Positions 26,818 through 36,250 of a stretch of DNA of 64,000 nt are shown piece after piece. The notes under the pieces were generated by a model. It saw only the letters and a list, made by a program, of their open reading frames with translations, made no database searches and had not been told where the DNA came from. The translations under genes and the position numbers were made by a program. The first letter of the stretch is position 1, and every line of letters begins with the position of its first letter. Origin of the DNA: Paenibacillus sp. XY044 (GTDB lineage: Bacteria; Bacillota; Bacilli; Paenibacillales; Paenibacillaceae); contig NZ_NQMO01000005.1 in NCBI RefSeq assembly GCF_002257645.1, forward strand, positions 248,001 through 312,000. The letters run 5' to 3'.

Positions 26818-27067
26818 CTCATGCGGGACTCTCTTCGGGTGAGAAACTGGCTGCATTTTCATGAAAGGTCCTTCCGTGGTGAGCCGCTGATTTTTCATGT
26901 GAGGTCCTTTCGGGATGAGTGGCAAGTGTTTTCATATGGGGTCCTCCCTGGAGTAAGACTGTCTGCTTTTTTCATGGGGATCCCCTCCAGGTTTCAAACC
27001 ATCCAACTGCTCCACGGTACTCCCTAGATCTCAAATCATCCGACTGCTCCACGGTACTCCCAAGATG
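26807..27067. repeat. Two tandem arrays downstream of tatA
   Basis: Array 1: five units with the pattern TGGCTG-TTTTCAT-GGTCCTT-GG-GAG start at 26807, 26848, 26884, 26920 and 26960 (36-41 bp each). Array 2: two 37-bp units at 26994-27030 and 27031-27067, sharing ACTGCTCCACGGTACTCCC. No gene is supported here. The same array 1 motif recurs at 53291. Confidence 0.8.
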
Positions 27068-27110
27068 TTTGAACGGGCCCTCAAACACCCCACCCTCATG
27101 TACACCATTT

Positions 27111-27349
27111 GTCCTTATCCATTGGACATACTCTCGTTTTGTCTTACAAAAGGTGGACACGACACATATATTCTCCTGCTGGCGGCTTGATGCGGATATC
27201 CCTATATCTAGTGCCAATATCCATTACACACCCTATATACTGAAGCGATTGGTGGAGCAAAGTGATAGTGCCTTTGTCCACCTTTTAAAAGACAAAATTG
27301 CAATTTGTTCTCTATCAGTAGACAATTCCAATATAATAGTGAACCAGCA
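27111..27349. repeat. Dispersed 239-bp repeat, copy A
   Basis: Aligns without a single gap to 53411-53649, at roughly three-quarters identity by eye. Both begin GTCCTTATCCA and end GTGAACCAG. Shared blocks include ATATATTCTCCTGC, CCTATATCTAGTG and CTTTTAAAAGACAAAA. Differences fall about equally on all three codon positions, so it is unlikely to be a conserved protein. It lies just beyond the 3' end of the ABC exporter operon. Confidence 0.85.
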
Positions 27350-27406
27350 GTGGTACGCGAACCGATCAGCTATTTCATCGCCTCTCTCCATATCGCTAAC
27401 CAACAG

Positions 27407-29296
27407 CTATTCCCCGGCATTCTCCAGGTTTTTGAACTGGCTCTCGAACATCCGGGCGTAGAAGCCCTGGCGCCCGATCAATTCATCGTGGTTGCCCTGC
27501 TCCACGATCTCGCCGTGATCGATGACCATGATGTTGTCAGCGTCCCGGATCGTGTTAAGCCGGTGCGCGATAATGAAGGTCGTCCGGTCCTTCATGATTT
27601 GGAGCAGCGCATCCTGGATATGCAGCTCAGTTCGGGTGTCGATGCTGCTCGTCGCCTCATCGAGGATGAGGATCGAGGGTTTCGCCAGGATGACCCGGGT
27701 GATGGCCAGCAGCTGACGCTGACCCTGGCTGAGATTGCCGCCGTTCTCCGACAGCTCCGTCTCATAGCCGTCCGGCAGGCGGCGGATGAACACGTCGGCG
27801 TTTGCCATCACGGCGGCTTGGCGGATTTCCTCGTCCGTCGCGTCAGGCTTGCCGTACTTGATGTTTTCCTTGATCGTGCCGGAGAACAGGTACGTGTCCT
27901 GCAGCACGATCCCGAACGTGCGGCGCAGGCTGTCGCGGGTATACTGGCGGATATCGACGCCGTCGATTCGGATGGAACCCCCGGTCACGTCATAGAACCG
28001 CGTCAGCAAATTGACGATCGTCGTCTTGCCCGCCCCTGTCGGCCCCACCAAGGCCGTACTGGTTCCCGGCTTCGATTCGAAGCTGACCTTCTTCAGGATC
28101 GACACCTCAGGCCGGTATCCGAAGCTTACGTCCTCGAATACGACGTGGCCTTTGGTGCGATCGAGCCGTACCGCATCCGGCAAATCGTCCGGCTCCTCCT
28201 TCTCGTCCAGCACCTCGAACACCCGCTCCGCACCGGCCACGCCGGATTGCAGCAGATTGTAGATGTTGGCCAGGTCGTTCAGCGGACGAACAAACTGGCG
28301 GGAGTAGCTCAGGAAGCTCGCGATCACGCCGACGGTAATGAGGCTCTTGACGGCGAGAATCCCGCCGACAAGAGCGACCGCGGCGAAGCCGATGTTGTTG
28401 ATGACGTTCATGAGCGGCATCATGAAGCCGGAGCGAATCTGCGCTTTGAGCCCGACTTCAAACAAGCGGCCGTTGACCGCCTCAAACTCGTTGATCGCCT
28501 GATGCTCATGATTGAATGCCTTGACGACTTCCATGCCGGAAATCGTCTCTTCGATATGTCCGTTCAGCATGCCGAGCTGAACCTGCTGCTCCTTGAACAA
28601 CACCGATGTTTTGCGGGTGACCGTGCGCGTCAGCAAATACAGAATCGGTACGGTTATGAGGCTCGCCAGGGTCAGGATCGGGCTGAGCACGATCATCATC
28701 ACCAGCGAGCCGATGATGGCGATGCCGCCGGCCATCAGCTGCGTGGTGGATTGGGAAACCGTCTGGCTCACATTGTCGATATCGTTGGTCAGCCGGCTCA
28801 TTACTTCCCCGTGGGAACGGGCGTCAAAATAAGAGACCGGAAGCTTTTGCAGCTTCTGAAACAATGAGCGGCGCAGCCCCGCAACGATTCGCTGCGATAC
28901 GCCGGCCATCAGCCAGCCCTGCAGGAAGACAAGCACGACGTCCGTGATATAGGCAGTGGCAAGCACGATAATAAACGACTGAAGCAGCCCGAAAGCGACG
29001 CGTCCATGGTTCGCGGACATAGCGTCGATCGATTTGCCGATCAGAAACGGCCCGATCAGGGTCACGCCGGCATCGATGATGATAAACACCATGATCAGGC
29101 TGAGCAGCTTGCGCTCGCGTCCGAAATAGCGCCACAAGCGCCCCATCGTTCTCCGGAAGTTCTTGGGCTTGACCGGCTTGCCCCGGCCCATGGCCCCGTT
29201 TCCGGGTCCCCTCATCATCCCGCCAGGGCGTCCCGCAGGACCCGGTGCTCCCGGAGGCGGCGCCTGCTGTCCTTGTGCGGCTTCATTCTGCGGCAT
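27407..29296 (-). CDS. Heterodimeric ABC exporter, second half-transporter
   Basis: Fused membrane-ATPase protein of 629 residues. A 45-residue Gly/Pro/Met-rich N-terminus is followed by six membrane helices, then an ATPase domain with Walker A GPTGAGKTT and a canonical Walker B ILILDEATSSID. Its signature is altered, LSQGQ instead of LSGGQ. The partner gene 29283-31028 has the reverse pattern. Together they form one canonical and one degenerate ATP site, as in LmrCD, BmrCD and TM287/288. The start overlaps the partner's stop by 14 nt. Likely a drug or lipid exporter. Confidence 0.92.
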   Translation of the reverse strand: MPQNEAAQGQQAPPPGAPGPAGRPGGMMRGPGNGAMGRGKPVKPKNFRRTMGRLWRYFGRERKLLSLIMVFIIIDAGVTLIGPFLIGKSIDAMSANHGRVAFGLLQSFIIVLATAYITDVVLVFLQGWLMAGVSQRIVAGLRRSLFQKLQKLPVSYFDARSHGEVMSRLTNDIDNVSQTVSQSTTQLMAGGIAIIGSLVMMIVLSPILTLASLITVPILYLLTRTVTRKTSVLFKEQQVQLGMLNGHIEETISGMEVVKAFNHEHQAINEFEAVNGRLFEVGLKAQIRSGFMMPLMNVINNIGFAAVALVGGILAVKSLITVGVIASFLSYSRQFVRPLNDLANIYNLLQSGVAGAERVFEVLDEKEEPDDLPDAVRLDRTKGHVVFEDVSFGYRPEVSILKKVSFESKPGTSTALVGPTGAGKTTIVNLLTRFYDVTGGSIRIDGVDIRQYTRDSLRRTFGIVLQDTYLFSGTIKENIKYGKPDATDEEIRQAAVMANADVFIRRLPDGYETELSENGGNLSQGQRQLLAITRVILAKPSILILDEATSSIDTRTELHIQDALLQIMKDRTTFIIAHRLNTIRDADNIMVIDHGEIVEQGNHDELIGRQGFYARMFESQFKNLENAGE

Positions 29297-31028
29297 GCTG
29301 ATGCATCTCCTTTCCCATCTGGGATTGGTAAATTTCCTGGTAGACCCGGCACGTCTCCATCAGCTCTTCATGTGTGCCCGTGCCGACCATCTCCCCGCGG
29401 TCCATCACCACGATCCGGTCGGCATCCATGACCGACGTGATCCGCTGGGCGATCAGAATGCAGGTCAGCTCGCTGGCATATGTCCGCAGCGCTTCCTTGA
29501 TTCTCGCCTCGGTCGCGACGTCCACCGCGCTCGTGCAGTCGTCGAGAATCAGAATTTCCGGCTTCTTCACCAGTGCCCTGGCAATGGACAAGCGCTGTTT
29601 CTGCCCGCCCGAGAAGTTGACCCCGCCTTGGCCGATCCGGCTGGCGTAGCCTTCCGGCGAAGCCGTGATGAAATCATGCGCCTCGGCGATCCGGCACGCC
29701 TTCTCCATTTCCTCAGGGCCCGCGTCTTCCTTGCCCCATTTCAAATTGTCCTCCACCGTGCCGGTGAAGAGCATGATCTTCTGTGGAACGACGGCAATCA
29801 TATCGCGCAGCGCATGCGGATCCATATCCCGCACATCGGTGCCGGCTACTTTGATCCGCCCTTCGCTGGCATCGTAAAAGCGCGGAATCAGGCTGACCAG
29901 CGTACTTTTGCCTGAACCGGTCGAGCCAATAATGCCCACCGTCTCCCCAGGGAGGCAGGTCAGCGTAAAGTCGCGGATGACCGGGTCGCCCTGGGTGCCC
30001 GCATAGGAGAAGCTCACATGCTCGAAGTCGATGCGTCCACGCTGGGAAGCGTGTTTCGCCGCCGAATTGCCTCCGTGATCCAGCCCGCTTCCTTCGGCAA
30101 ACACCTCGCCGACCCGGCCGGCGGACGCCTTGGCACGCACGAACATGTTGAAGACGTTGCTGATCATCATCAGCGAGAACAGCATTTGCGTCATATAGTT
30201 GATGAAAGCGATGATGCTTCCGACCTGCATCTGCCCGTTGTCGACCCGTAACCCGCCGATCCAGAGGACGGCAATGATGCCGAAATTGAGGAAGAGCGAA
30301 ATGCCCGGCCCGAAGACGGACATAACTCTCATCGACAAAACCGAGCGGCTGGACAGTTCCGTGTTGGCGTTTTCAAATTTTCCCACTTCATAATCAAAGC
30401 GGTTGAACGCCTTGACCACCCTGACGCCCGACAAGTACTCGCGCATGACGCCGTTTACTTTATCCAGTGCCCGCTGCACCCGAATAAAGAATGGAAAACC
30501 GATCTTCATGTTCAGCACGATCAGGACCGCCACAATTGGCACCACCGCCGCCAGTACGAGCGACAAATGCAAATCCAGGCGGATGGCCATGATGAGACTG
30601 CCCACGCACAACAGCGGCGCCTTGACGAAAAACCGCATCATCCCGTTGACGAAGTTCTGCACTTGGGTGACGTCGTTCGTCAGCCGCGTGATGAGCGAGG
30701 CCCGGTCGAATTTATCCATGTCCTCGAACGACAGGGACTGGATTTTCCGGAACAAATCCGAACGCATTTCCGCCCCGAACCGCTGGGATACATGGCTTGA
30801 AATGATGTTTCGGGCGGTGGCCGACACCGCGCCGACGGCGGTGATCAAGAGCATGAGCCCTCCGTAATGGAGGACCTGATCCATCCGGCTCTGGGCCACC
30901 CCGACATCGATGACCTTGGACATCATGGTTGGCTGCAGCAGGTCGCACAGCGACTCAACCGCCAGAAACAATACCGCTACGCAAAACAGTTTCCAGTATT
31001 TCTTGACATACTTGTTGAAAAAGGACAT
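29283..31028 (-). CDS. Heterodimeric ABC exporter, first half-transporter
   Basis: 581-residue half-transporter: six membrane helices, then an ATPase with Walker A GSTGSGKST, normal signature FSGGQKQRLSIARAL and Walker B ILILDDCTSAVD, in which Asp replaces the catalytic Glu. That replacement marks the degenerate site of type IV heterodimeric exporters. It is the first gene of the operon, translationally coupled to its partner. Confidence 0.92.
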   Translation of the reverse strand: MSFFNKYVKKYWKLFCVAVLFLAVESLCDLLQPTMMSKVIDVGVAQSRMDQVLHYGGLMLLITAVGAVSATARNIISSHVSQRFGAEMRSDLFRKIQSLSFEDMDKFDRASLITRLTNDVTQVQNFVNGMMRFFVKAPLLCVGSLIMAIRLDLHLSLVLAAVVPIVAVLIVLNMKIGFPFFIRVQRALDKVNGVMREYLSGVRVVKAFNRFDYEVGKFENANTELSSRSVLSMRVMSVFGPGISLFLNFGIIAVLWIGGLRVDNGQMQVGSIIAFINYMTQMLFSLMMISNVFNMFVRAKASAGRVGEVFAEGSGLDHGGNSAAKHASQRGRIDFEHVSFSYAGTQGDPVIRDFTLTCLPGETVGIIGSTGSGKSTLVSLIPRFYDASEGRIKVAGTDVRDMDPHALRDMIAVVPQKIMLFTGTVEDNLKWGKEDAGPEEMEKACRIAEAHDFITASPEGYASRIGQGGVNFSGGQKQRLSIARALVKKPEILILDDCTSAVDVATEARIKEALRTYASELTCILIAQRITSVMDADRIVVMDRGEMVGTGTHEELMETCRVYQEIYQSQMGKEMHQHAAE

Positions 31029-31160
31029 GGCTGCATCACCTTTTACGCTTATTTTAGGTAAAGCTACATGTTCACCGATATGTAATTTAAGACATATACA
31101 CTAGTGAAGATTACTCCTTTTTCGGTCATCTGTCACGACCAATATCCGGCAAAAACAGTT

Positions 31161-32162
31161 TTATTCCCTAAGCCACTTATCAAAAAACTCGCGATACCCT
31201 TCCTTCATGATGCGGCTGGAAAAGCTCTCAAACGCATAGCTCCGGTTGTCCCAGGAATACGAGGACGGCGATGCCGCCGCCATATTGACGAGCTCAAACC
31301 AATTTTTCTCGTTCCCTGAAAACGAGTGCCTCGCGCTGATATGACCGTAACACGGGTGCTCTGGCTTTACGACGATTTTGCCCATGGCGAGCGCCTCGGT
31401 CAGCGGCATGGCGAACGTATCGAATTTCGAACAGTTCCAGTACACCTTAGCCGTGTTCATCAGCTTAAAAATGTCATCCTGGCTCAGCGCAAACTGCAGC
31501 CGGACATTGAGCGGAATGTCGTACTTCTTCATGCTCTCCCGGTAGCGTTCGCCCCCGAAGACCATGTATACCTCCTTATCCGGATTTTGCCGGGCATACT
31601 CCAGCACGAGATCCGGCCGGCGGTTCTCCTCGTCCCGCCCGATCCACAGAATGCGGTTGTTCACGATCTGCGACGGGTCAAAGTGCCGCTCCGCCAAGTC
31701 CTCGCTGAAGCCGATCGGGATGACATCCACGTCGGTTACCCCGAAATTGCGGGCAAGCTCGCCTTTCAAAAACTCGGTCTGCACGATCGCCTTGTCCACC
31801 ATTTGATAAAAAGGCTTCATCATGTCGTATCCCGTCAGGGCCGGGTCGGGAAAACTGTGCGGAAAGAGCACGCTGTTTTTCAGAAACATTTTCAGATAGG
31901 TAAATCCGGATACCGTATAGATCACGTGCTCGATGCCGTTCGCATAGATCTGGTCCAGCACAATGTCATAGTTCACCAAGTCGCCCTTTTCATGCTCGTA
32001 TCCCGGCACCCAGTCATACCCGCTCACATGGCGCTCCGGAGATATAAAGACGATATCCACCCCCAGCTCACGGCCGATGGCCTGCAGGCGGTCCGCAAAG
32101 ACGCGCGGCCCCTGTCTTTCGGTAAATTGGATCTTTCTCATGACCAGTCCGACTTTTTTCAC
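31161..32162 (-). CDS. GT4-like glycosyltransferase
   Basis: Protein of 333 residues with GT-B features: RILWIGRDEENRRPDLVLEYA at mid-protein and the EX7E region FDTFAMPLTEALAMGK near residue 265. The N-terminal half reads HVIYTVSGFTYLKMF and FPHSFPD. Start GTG 32162 with AAAGGA upstream. The EX7E glutamates appear as D/E (KFDTFAMPLTEAL). It is 61 nt from the PucR gene on the same strand. Substrates unknown. Confidence 0.75.
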   Translation of the reverse strand: MKKVGLVMRKIQFTERQGPRVFADRLQAIGRELGVDIVFISPERHVSGYDWVPGYEHEKGDLVNYDIVLDQIYANGIEHVIYTVSGFTYLKMFLKNSVLFPHSFPDPALTGYDMMKPFYQMVDKAIVQTEFLKGELARNFGVTDVDVIPIGFSEDLAERHFDPSQIVNNRILWIGRDEENRRPDLVLEYARQNPDKEVYMVFGGERYRESMKKYDIPLNVRLQFALSQDDIFKLMNTAKVYWNCSKFDTFAMPLTEALAMGKIVVKPEHPCYGHISARHSFSGNEKNWFELVNMAAASPSSYSWDNRSYAFESFSSRIMKEGYREFFDKWLRE

Positions 32163-32223
32163 AACTTCATCATCCTTTATCTGCACTGCCTTTCTGAGTT
32201 GAAAAATCAACAGGTTTGGAGGG

Positions 32224-33894
32224 TCAGGACACGAGCGGACAGGCTAACAACGCCATTTCCAGGCAAATGCGCCGTTCCGGCTCCAAAAAGTCCTCCACGA
32301 GAATTTCATTCAGTTTGTCTAGCCGATTGTACAGGGTCTGCCTGTGAATGAACAGCGCCTTGGCCGTATCGTTCTTCGAGCCCATGTACTGCAAATAGAC
32401 GTCCAGCGTCTGCACCAAATGCAGATGATGCTCCTTGTCGTAAGCCATCAGCGCCCCAAGCTGCTCCTCGACGAATGATTCGAGGAACGCTTTGTCCGGG
32501 ATGGCCTTCAGCAGCTGGTAGACGCCGATTCGCTCGTAGAACAGGCTGCTGCGCATCAGCTCCACCGTGCGGGATACCTCCATCACCTGCTCCGCTTCCT
32601 TGAAGCCCTTGTACATGTCGGTCATCCGCGGGCGGATGCTGCCAAAGCCTGCGTGCAGGCTGAACGGCTGGGACAGACCCACGCCCGTCAGGCGCAGGCT
32701 CTCTACGGTACGGCGCACCGCCTGCTTCAGGGCCGCCGCGTTATCTCCCGAAGCGGAACGCTCCCTCGCGCACAAAATGTAAATGCGGTGCCCCTTCTGC
32801 ATCAGCAAGTTGTGCAGCCCATGCTTCTTCAGCAGAGCACGCAGCCGGACGAGGAGATCCTGCTCCTCGGCTTCGATCCGGTCCCGGTCGGGCCGCAGGG
32901 CGCTGTCCGGATATTCCAGCTCGACGATGCCGCCGATGAAGAGCGCCTCCCCCTGTTTGGCCGGACTTACCCCCATCCGGGAACGCGCCGCCTCCTCGTC
33001 CTCCAGCTGATGGGACAGAATATCCTGGATCAACTGGTTCTGATCCCGAAGATGCTTTTCCTCCAGGAACAGCATCCGCAGCAGCAGCGTGGCCAGCGAT
33101 TTGGCCGTGTAATCCAGCAGCAGGACGATCCGGTCCAGCGGCTGCTGGCCCGGGAGGATCATCCCCACGTACGCCAATGTCTCGCCGAGGCAGATGACGG
33201 GCTGCGAGAGCAGCAGCCGGTCGCCCGGCATCGGGAAGCGGCTGGGTTCCTGGGCGGCCGCTTCATTTCCCTCCACCTGCTTGCGGTAGAAGAAGGTCAG
33301 CTCGTCGGCCTCCTCCGCCGTCGCCGGCTTAGGACAAAATTTATTTGTCTCCACGGACGAATGATACACAATTTGATAACCCGTGTATTCATATAATACA
33401 TGGAGAACGGCATGAACATCCGTACTCTGCAGGGTAATTTGCTGCAGCCGGCGGGAGAAAGCCTCCAGATCCTTCAGCAGCTGATGCTGCTGGTTGATCA
33501 GCAGCCCGTGAATATCCTGGGTGATTTCAACGAAGCGGACAGGCTGCTCGAACACGAGCAGCGGAAAGTCGCACTGGTCCGCCAGCTCGATGATCTCCTC
33601 CGGAATGTCTTCAATGCTCGTGCCCAGCTCCACGCACAGCCCCGCCGCCTGCTGGCGGATGAGCTGCTGCATGTAGGACAGGCGCTCCTGCTCGTAATGA
33701 TGGAGCCAAAGGCCGGTGGTGAGGATCAGGTCATTCTTCGTGACGAACGGGGCCACGTTCGTGATTTCGAGAATATGCACCCAGCCCACCTCGCGGTCCA
33801 GGCCGTTCGCTCCGGCAATCAGCCGGGCCCGCTTGAACACCGGGCGCTCCAGCACTTCCCGGATATGCAGGTTGAAGCCGCTGCTCATCGGCAT
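32224..33894 (-). CDS. PucR-family regulator, probable activator of ald (AdeR-like)
   Basis: Regulator of 556 residues. The N-terminal PucR domain (VLERPVFKRARLIAGANGLDREV, 14-36) is followed by a central GGDEF-like/CdaR region and a C-terminal helix-turn-helix (LFIHRQTLYNRLDKLNEIL, about 515-533). It diverges from the alanine dehydrogenase gene with 142 bp between them. In Bacillus subtilis, AdeR, of the same family and placement, activates ald in response to alanine. The functional transfer is inference. Confidence 0.85.
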   Translation of the reverse strand: MPMSSGFNLHIREVLERPVFKRARLIAGANGLDREVGWVHILEITNVAPFVTKNDLILTTGLWLHHYEQERLSYMQQLIRQQAAGLCVELGTSIEDIPEEIIELADQCDFPLLVFEQPVRFVEITQDIHGLLINQQHQLLKDLEAFSRRLQQITLQSTDVHAVLHVLYEYTGYQIVYHSSVETNKFCPKPATAEEADELTFFYRKQVEGNEAAAQEPSRFPMPGDRLLLSQPVICLGETLAYVGMILPGQQPLDRIVLLLDYTAKSLATLLLRMLFLEEKHLRDQNQLIQDILSHQLEDEEAARSRMGVSPAKQGEALFIGGIVELEYPDSALRPDRDRIEAEEQDLLVRLRALLKKHGLHNLLMQKGHRIYILCARERSASGDNAAALKQAVRRTVESLRLTGVGLSQPFSLHAGFGSIRPRMTDMYKGFKEAEQVMEVSRTVELMRSSLFYERIGVYQLLKAIPDKAFLESFVEEQLGALMAYDKEHHLHLVQTLDVYLQYMGSKNDTAKALFIHRQTLYNRLDKLNEILVEDFLEPERRICLEMALLACPLVS

Positions 33895-34036
33895 TCACAT
33901 CCCTTATGTTAATTATGGTAACACCAGCCGAACATTATGTCCTGCCGCTGCGGCAAACGGATTGACAAGACGTATGATGAATACGCGCCGATTCGATTGT
34001 ACACTTTTAATATATTATGAGGTGAGGTGATCTGTC

Positions 34037-35164
34037 ATGAAAATCGGAGTACCCAAGGAAATTAAAAACAACGAAAATCGCGTCGCCGTCACGCCGGCAG
34101 GTGCCCTCGAATTGATTCAGCACGGACACACGGTTTATATCGAGCATCAGGCCGGAGCGGAAAGCGGATTCCCCGATGAAGAATACAAGCAGGCCGGAGC
34201 CACCATTCTGACGGAAGCATCGGAAGTATGGTCCCAGGCCGATATGATTATGAAAGTCAAAGAGCCGCTTCCCAGCGAGTACGGATATTTCCGCAAAGGA
34301 CTGATCCTGTTCACGTACCTGCACCTGGCCGCCGAGCCGAAACTGGCCGAGGCGCTGGTTCAGTCCGGCGTTACCGCCATCGCCTATGAAACCGTGAACG
34401 TGAACGGCACCCTTCCGCTGCTCACGCCGATGAGCGAGGTGGCCGGACGCATGGCCGCGCAGATCGGCGCCCAGCTGCTGGAGCGCCCGCATGGCGGCAA
34501 AGGCATCCTGCTCTCCGGCGTTCCCGGCGTATCGCGCGGCAAGGTGACGGTCATCGGCGGCGGCACGGTCGGCATGAACGCGGCGAAGATCGCCGTGGGC
34601 CTCGGCGCCGACGTCTCCCTGCTCGATCTCAGTATTCCGCGTCTGCGCCAGCTGGACGACATTTTCGGCAGCCAGATCAAGACGTTGGTGTCCAGCCCGT
34701 CGAACATTGCCAAGTCGGTTCAGGAGGCGGACCTCCTGATCTGCGCCGTCCTGATCCCGGGCGCCAAGGCGCCGCGCCTCGTCACCGAGGATATGGTCAA
34801 ATCGATGAAGCCGGGTTCGGTCATCGTGGACGTGGCGATCGACCAGGGCGGCATCGTCGAAACGATCGACCATATTACGACGCACGATAACCCGACGTAC
34901 GTGAAGCACGGCGTCGTGCACTACGCGGTGGCGAACATGCCGGGAGCGGTGCCGCAGACGTCCACCCTGGCGCTGACGAACGCCACCATGCCGTTCGCCC
35001 TGAAGCTCGCCGGCGAGGATCTGCAGCATCTGCTAACGACGAACAGCGCCATCCGCAGCGGGGCGAACGTGGTCAACGGCAGTATTACCTACGAGGCGGT
35101 GGCCCGCGACCTCGGCTATGACTACGTGCCGGCGGAAAAGGCGCTGGGACGCATTAAAGTGTAG
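34037..35164 (+). CDS. ald: Alanine dehydrogenase
   Basis: Cytosolic hexameric enzyme converting L-alanine and NAD to pyruvate, ammonia and NADH; important in alanine use and sporulation. 375 residues, the full family length. Visible residues: Arg15 (NRVAVTP), Lys75 (KVKEP), His96 (YLHLAAE), the NAD loop GGGTVGMNAAKIAVGLGA and Asp in VDVAIDQGG. The start is ATG 34037 after GAGGTG. Divergent PucR regulator upstream, terminator downstream. Confidence 0.97.
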   Translation: MKIGVPKEIKNNENRVAVTPAGALELIQHGHTVYIEHQAGAESGFPDEEYKQAGATILTEASEVWSQADMIMKVKEPLPSEYGYFRKGLILFTYLHLAAEPKLAEALVQSGVTAIAYETVNVNGTLPLLTPMSEVAGRMAAQIGAQLLERPHGGKGILLSGVPGVSRGKVTVIGGGTVGMNAAKIAVGLGADVSLLDLSIPRLRQLDDIFGSQIKTLVSSPSNIAKSVQEADLLICAVLIPGAKAPRLVTEDMVKSMKPGSVIVDVAIDQGGIVETIDHITTHDNPTYVKHGVVHYAVANMPGAVPQTSTLALTNATMPFALKLAGEDLQHLLTTNSAIRSGANVVNGSITYEAVARDLGYDYVPAEKALGRIKV

Positions 35165-35201
35165 TTTTACCATCCAGCTCCGCGAGACCCTGTCCATGTG
35201 C

Positions 35202-35237
35202 AAAAACCGGCCTCCTGATCATCAGGAGCCGGTTTTT
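35202..35237. terminator. Bidirectional terminator between ald and the stalk-domain gene
   Basis: AAAAACCGG-CC-TCCTGAT (35202-35219) pairs with ATCAGGA-GCCGGTTTTT (35221-35237), with one bulged C. T-runs lie on both strands, which fits the convergent genes. Confidence 0.92.
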
Positions 35238-35252
35238 ATGTTTCGCTTTGGA

Positions 35253-36011
35253 TTACTTGACGGTGATCTGAATCTCGGTGGATTCCTCGAAACGCTCGCC
35301 CGTGGACTTCAGGCTAAAACGAGTCCCGGCACTAATCGTGTACTTCCCGGGAGGAAGGGTGCTCCATCTGGTGTCCTTCAACATCTGGGCGGGCAATTCC
35401 TCATTCGGGTGGGCCCTCTGGTAGATCGTAAAGTTATAGCTTGGGATATCGATGGATGAGTCCAGCTGATCCAGAAACACATCGCCAGGCGAATATGTAG
35501 TGGGGATCAGGATCGCTGGGATAAGGGCGCCCCCTCCCTCCCCCGCCTCATTGAGAATCTTAAAGTAGAAAGGCTTAAAGCCCTGATTAACAACCGCGTC
35601 CTTGTCCCCTAGATACTCCAGCTGCGCCCAGACCGGAATCGGCTCGCCGTTAGGAACCTCCGTTTCGGCTGCATAAATGGACAGCTTGAAATCCCCCAGC
35701 GTCTTCGAGGCATGAACCTGCGACTTGCCGTTCACCGGGACAGGCGTATCCACATGCACCGTATTGAACTCCTTGTCGTAAGAGACCGTGGCCCCCATCG
35801 CCGTGGAAACGTCTCGCAGCGGGACATACGTCGAGTCCCGGTAAGAGAACATCGGACCGGTTCCGCCTTTCGCCTCTTCCCCGTTAACAACCAGCCGCGG
35901 CTGAACTGGCTTGACCTGAAGCGTATCGGAGGAATAGGCGGCGATGGATAAGCTCCATGCGGCGGCGGCCAGACCGGTTACCGCACCTGCCCGAATCCAT
36001 AATTTGCTCAT
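35253..36011 (-). CDS. Secreted protein with copper-amine-oxidase-like stalk domain
   Basis: Protein of 252 residues: an N-terminal export signal (hydrophobic, 8-26), then a copper amine oxidase N-terminal-like domain (SYRDSTYVPLRDVSTAMGATVSYD, about 56-79), common in Paenibacillus surface proteins. A beta-rich C-terminal domain of the BsuPI/intracellular proteinase inhibitor type (PVWAQLEYLGDKDAVVNQGF, LPPGKYTISAGTRF) follows. The start is ATG 36011, 8 nt after AGAGG. Role unknown; perhaps an extracellular protease inhibitor or binding module. Confidence 0.75.
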   Translation of the reverse strand: MSKLWIRAGAVTGLAAAAWSLSIAAYSSDTLQVKPVQPRLVVNGEEAKGGTGPMFSYRDSTYVPLRDVSTAMGATVSYDKEFNTVHVDTPVPVNGKSQVHASKTLGDFKLSIYAAETEVPNGEPIPVWAQLEYLGDKDAVVNQGFKPFYFKILNEAGEGGGALIPAILIPTTYSPGDVFLDQLDSSIDIPSYNFTIYQRAHPNEELPAQMLKDTRWSTLPPGKYTISAGTRFSLKSTGERFEESTEIQITVK

Positions 36012-36162
36012 CTGCTGCACCTCTTTTCCATGAATCCACTGTCCTGTACTTTAATGGACATTTCATAGCGTTTCCCTTATCATACCATGCACATGGAAAT
36101 TTTTTGAAGAAACAAGGTGCAGCAAACAACGTTATCCCCCTCTTGATTGCTCCTTAGGAGAT

Positions 36163-36250
36163 AGTCAGAAGGTCCTCGGGGGTTTCTCAGAAGGTCTTCG
36201 GGAGATTTCTCCGAAGATTCTCTAGTCTGCTCAGAGGTATCCGAAGGTTC
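36163..36250. repeat. Degenerate 23-24 bp tandem repeats before the RND gene end
   Basis: About four units resembling CTCAGAAGGTCTTCGGGAG begin at 36163, 36186, 36209 and 36230. They fill the 3' flank of the pump gene. The rest of the 36012-36250 gap shows nothing else clear. Confidence 0.5.

Noticed and set aside
26807..27067. Tandem repeats considered as a CRISPR array
   Set aside because: Units are directly adjacent, decayed and lack unique spacers of constant length; no cas gene is nearby.
27305..28867. 520-codon open frame on the plus strand opposite the ABC exporter
   Set aside because: Antisense shadow of a motif-complete ABC half-transporter; composition and lack of family features argue against a gene.
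34007..35029. Long open frame on the minus strand opposite ald (340 codons)
   Set aside because: It mirrors the well-supported alanine dehydrogenase gene, has Arg/His/Asp-rich shadow composition and no ribosome site.
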